The notes under the pieces were generated by a model, which worked only from the letters and a program-made list of their open reading frames with translations, did no database searches and was not told the DNA's origin. A program made the translations under genes and the position numbers. From Ralstonia wenshanensis (lineage in GTDB: Bacteria > Pseudomonadota > Gammaproteobacteria > Burkholderiales > Burkholderiaceae), in the NCBI RefSeq assembly GCF_021173085.1, contig NZ_CP076412.1, positions 372,001 to 436,000 of the forward strand: a DNA stretch of 64,000 bases, given 5' to 3'. Below are positions 63,835 through 64,000 of this stretch, in pieces (positions within the stretch are counted from its first letter, which is position 1; every line of letters begins with the position of its first letter).

Positions 63835-63848
63835 ATGCTGGTCATCAT
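63835..63848 (+). promoter_or_regulatory. TetR-type operator just before the third TetR gene
   Basis: ATGCTGGTCATCAT fits ATGATG-nn-CATCAT with one mismatch and ends directly at the ATG at 63849, so a bound repressor would block initiation. Confidence 0.6.
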
Positions 63849-64000
63849 ATGAAAAGAATCACCCAAAGCCCAAAGGAAATCACACACGAACGGATCGTGG
63901 AAGCCGCCGCGCGTGCAATTCGGCGCAGCGGTTACAACGGCACTAGTGTGGCCGATATCATGAAAGCCGCAGGACTAACGCACGGCGGCTTCTACGCGCA
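63849..64000 (+). CDS. TetR-family regulator (3' end outside window)
   Basis: The frame runs off the right edge after 50 residues. It begins MKRITQSPKEITHERIVEAA and has the helix-turn-helix SVADIMKAAGLTHGGFYA, which shares the AGLTHGGFY core with the TetR genes at 51525 and 62964. It is divergent from the second TetR gene. The operator-like ATGCTGGTCATCAT directly abuts its start codon, suggesting tight autoregulation. It probably opens the next operon to the right. Confidence 0.85.
   Translation, partial: MKRITQSPKEITHERIVEAAARAIRRSGYNGTSVADIMKAAGLTHGGFYA

Noticed and set aside
1-64000. CRISPR array or tRNA/rRNA gene
   Set aside because: No regularly spaced repeat array and no tRNA/rRNA-like sequence was recognised by eye on either strand.

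Overview
The window looks like a chromosomal segment of a high-GC beta-proteobacterium, most likely Ralstonia or a close relative. This is inferred from the protein flavour (BaeSR/Spy, Burkholderiales-type AcpA phosphatase, an acylase resembling the Ralstonia AHL acylases, ModE) and the codon use; no rRNA or tRNA gene is present to confirm it. GC is high from 1 to about 50 kb and visibly lower and patchier from about 50.7 kb to the end.

Layout. (1) 1-18.6 kb: a type III secretion system. A minus-strand operon runs sctV-sctS-sctC-sctD-(needle candidate)-sctI-sctJ-sctK-sctL-sctN-sctO-sctT-sctU. A divergent plus-strand operon holds a LuxR-type regulator, sctQ, sctR and a lytic transglycosylase. 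A large candidate secreted protein, cut by the left edge, faces the end of sctU. A second LuxR-type regulator closes the region at 18.6-19.7 kb. (2) 20-23 kb: molybdate uptake (modB, modC) with modE and a flavodoxin-like protein, but no modA. (3) 22.9-47.6 kb: ordinary chromosomal genes, including a PAS-GAF-PAS-GGDEF-EAL protein with an attenuator-like leader, two AraC regulators, a universal stress protein, Spy-like chaperone with BaeR/BaeS, EamA exporter, TerC-CBS protein, di-haem peroxidase, AcpA-type phosphatase, dodecin, MFS exporter, hybrid histidine kinase and a penicillin/AHL acylase. (4) 48.5-64 kb: an accessory region that begins with an orphan tyrosine recombinase and continues as a TetR-controlled catabolic cluster (thioesterase, two ene-reductases, SDR, MDR reductase, three paralogous alpha/beta hydrolases, an SCP2-like sterol carrier and a GMC/cholesterol-oxidase-like enzyme).

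How the parts work together. The injectisome lacks an obvious length-control protein, gatekeeper and translocators in this window, and its switch protein SctU has SARH where NPTH normally stands. Two LuxR-type regulators sit next to T3SS genes without a LuxI, and an AHL-acylase-like enzyme lies 25 kb away, so signal-dependent control is possible but unproven. In the accessory region, one operator-like motif (ATGATG-nn-CATCAT) lies at the promoters of all three TetR genes and in front of the two enzyme blocks, suggesting one regulon for a lipid-, terpenoid- or steroid-like substrate.
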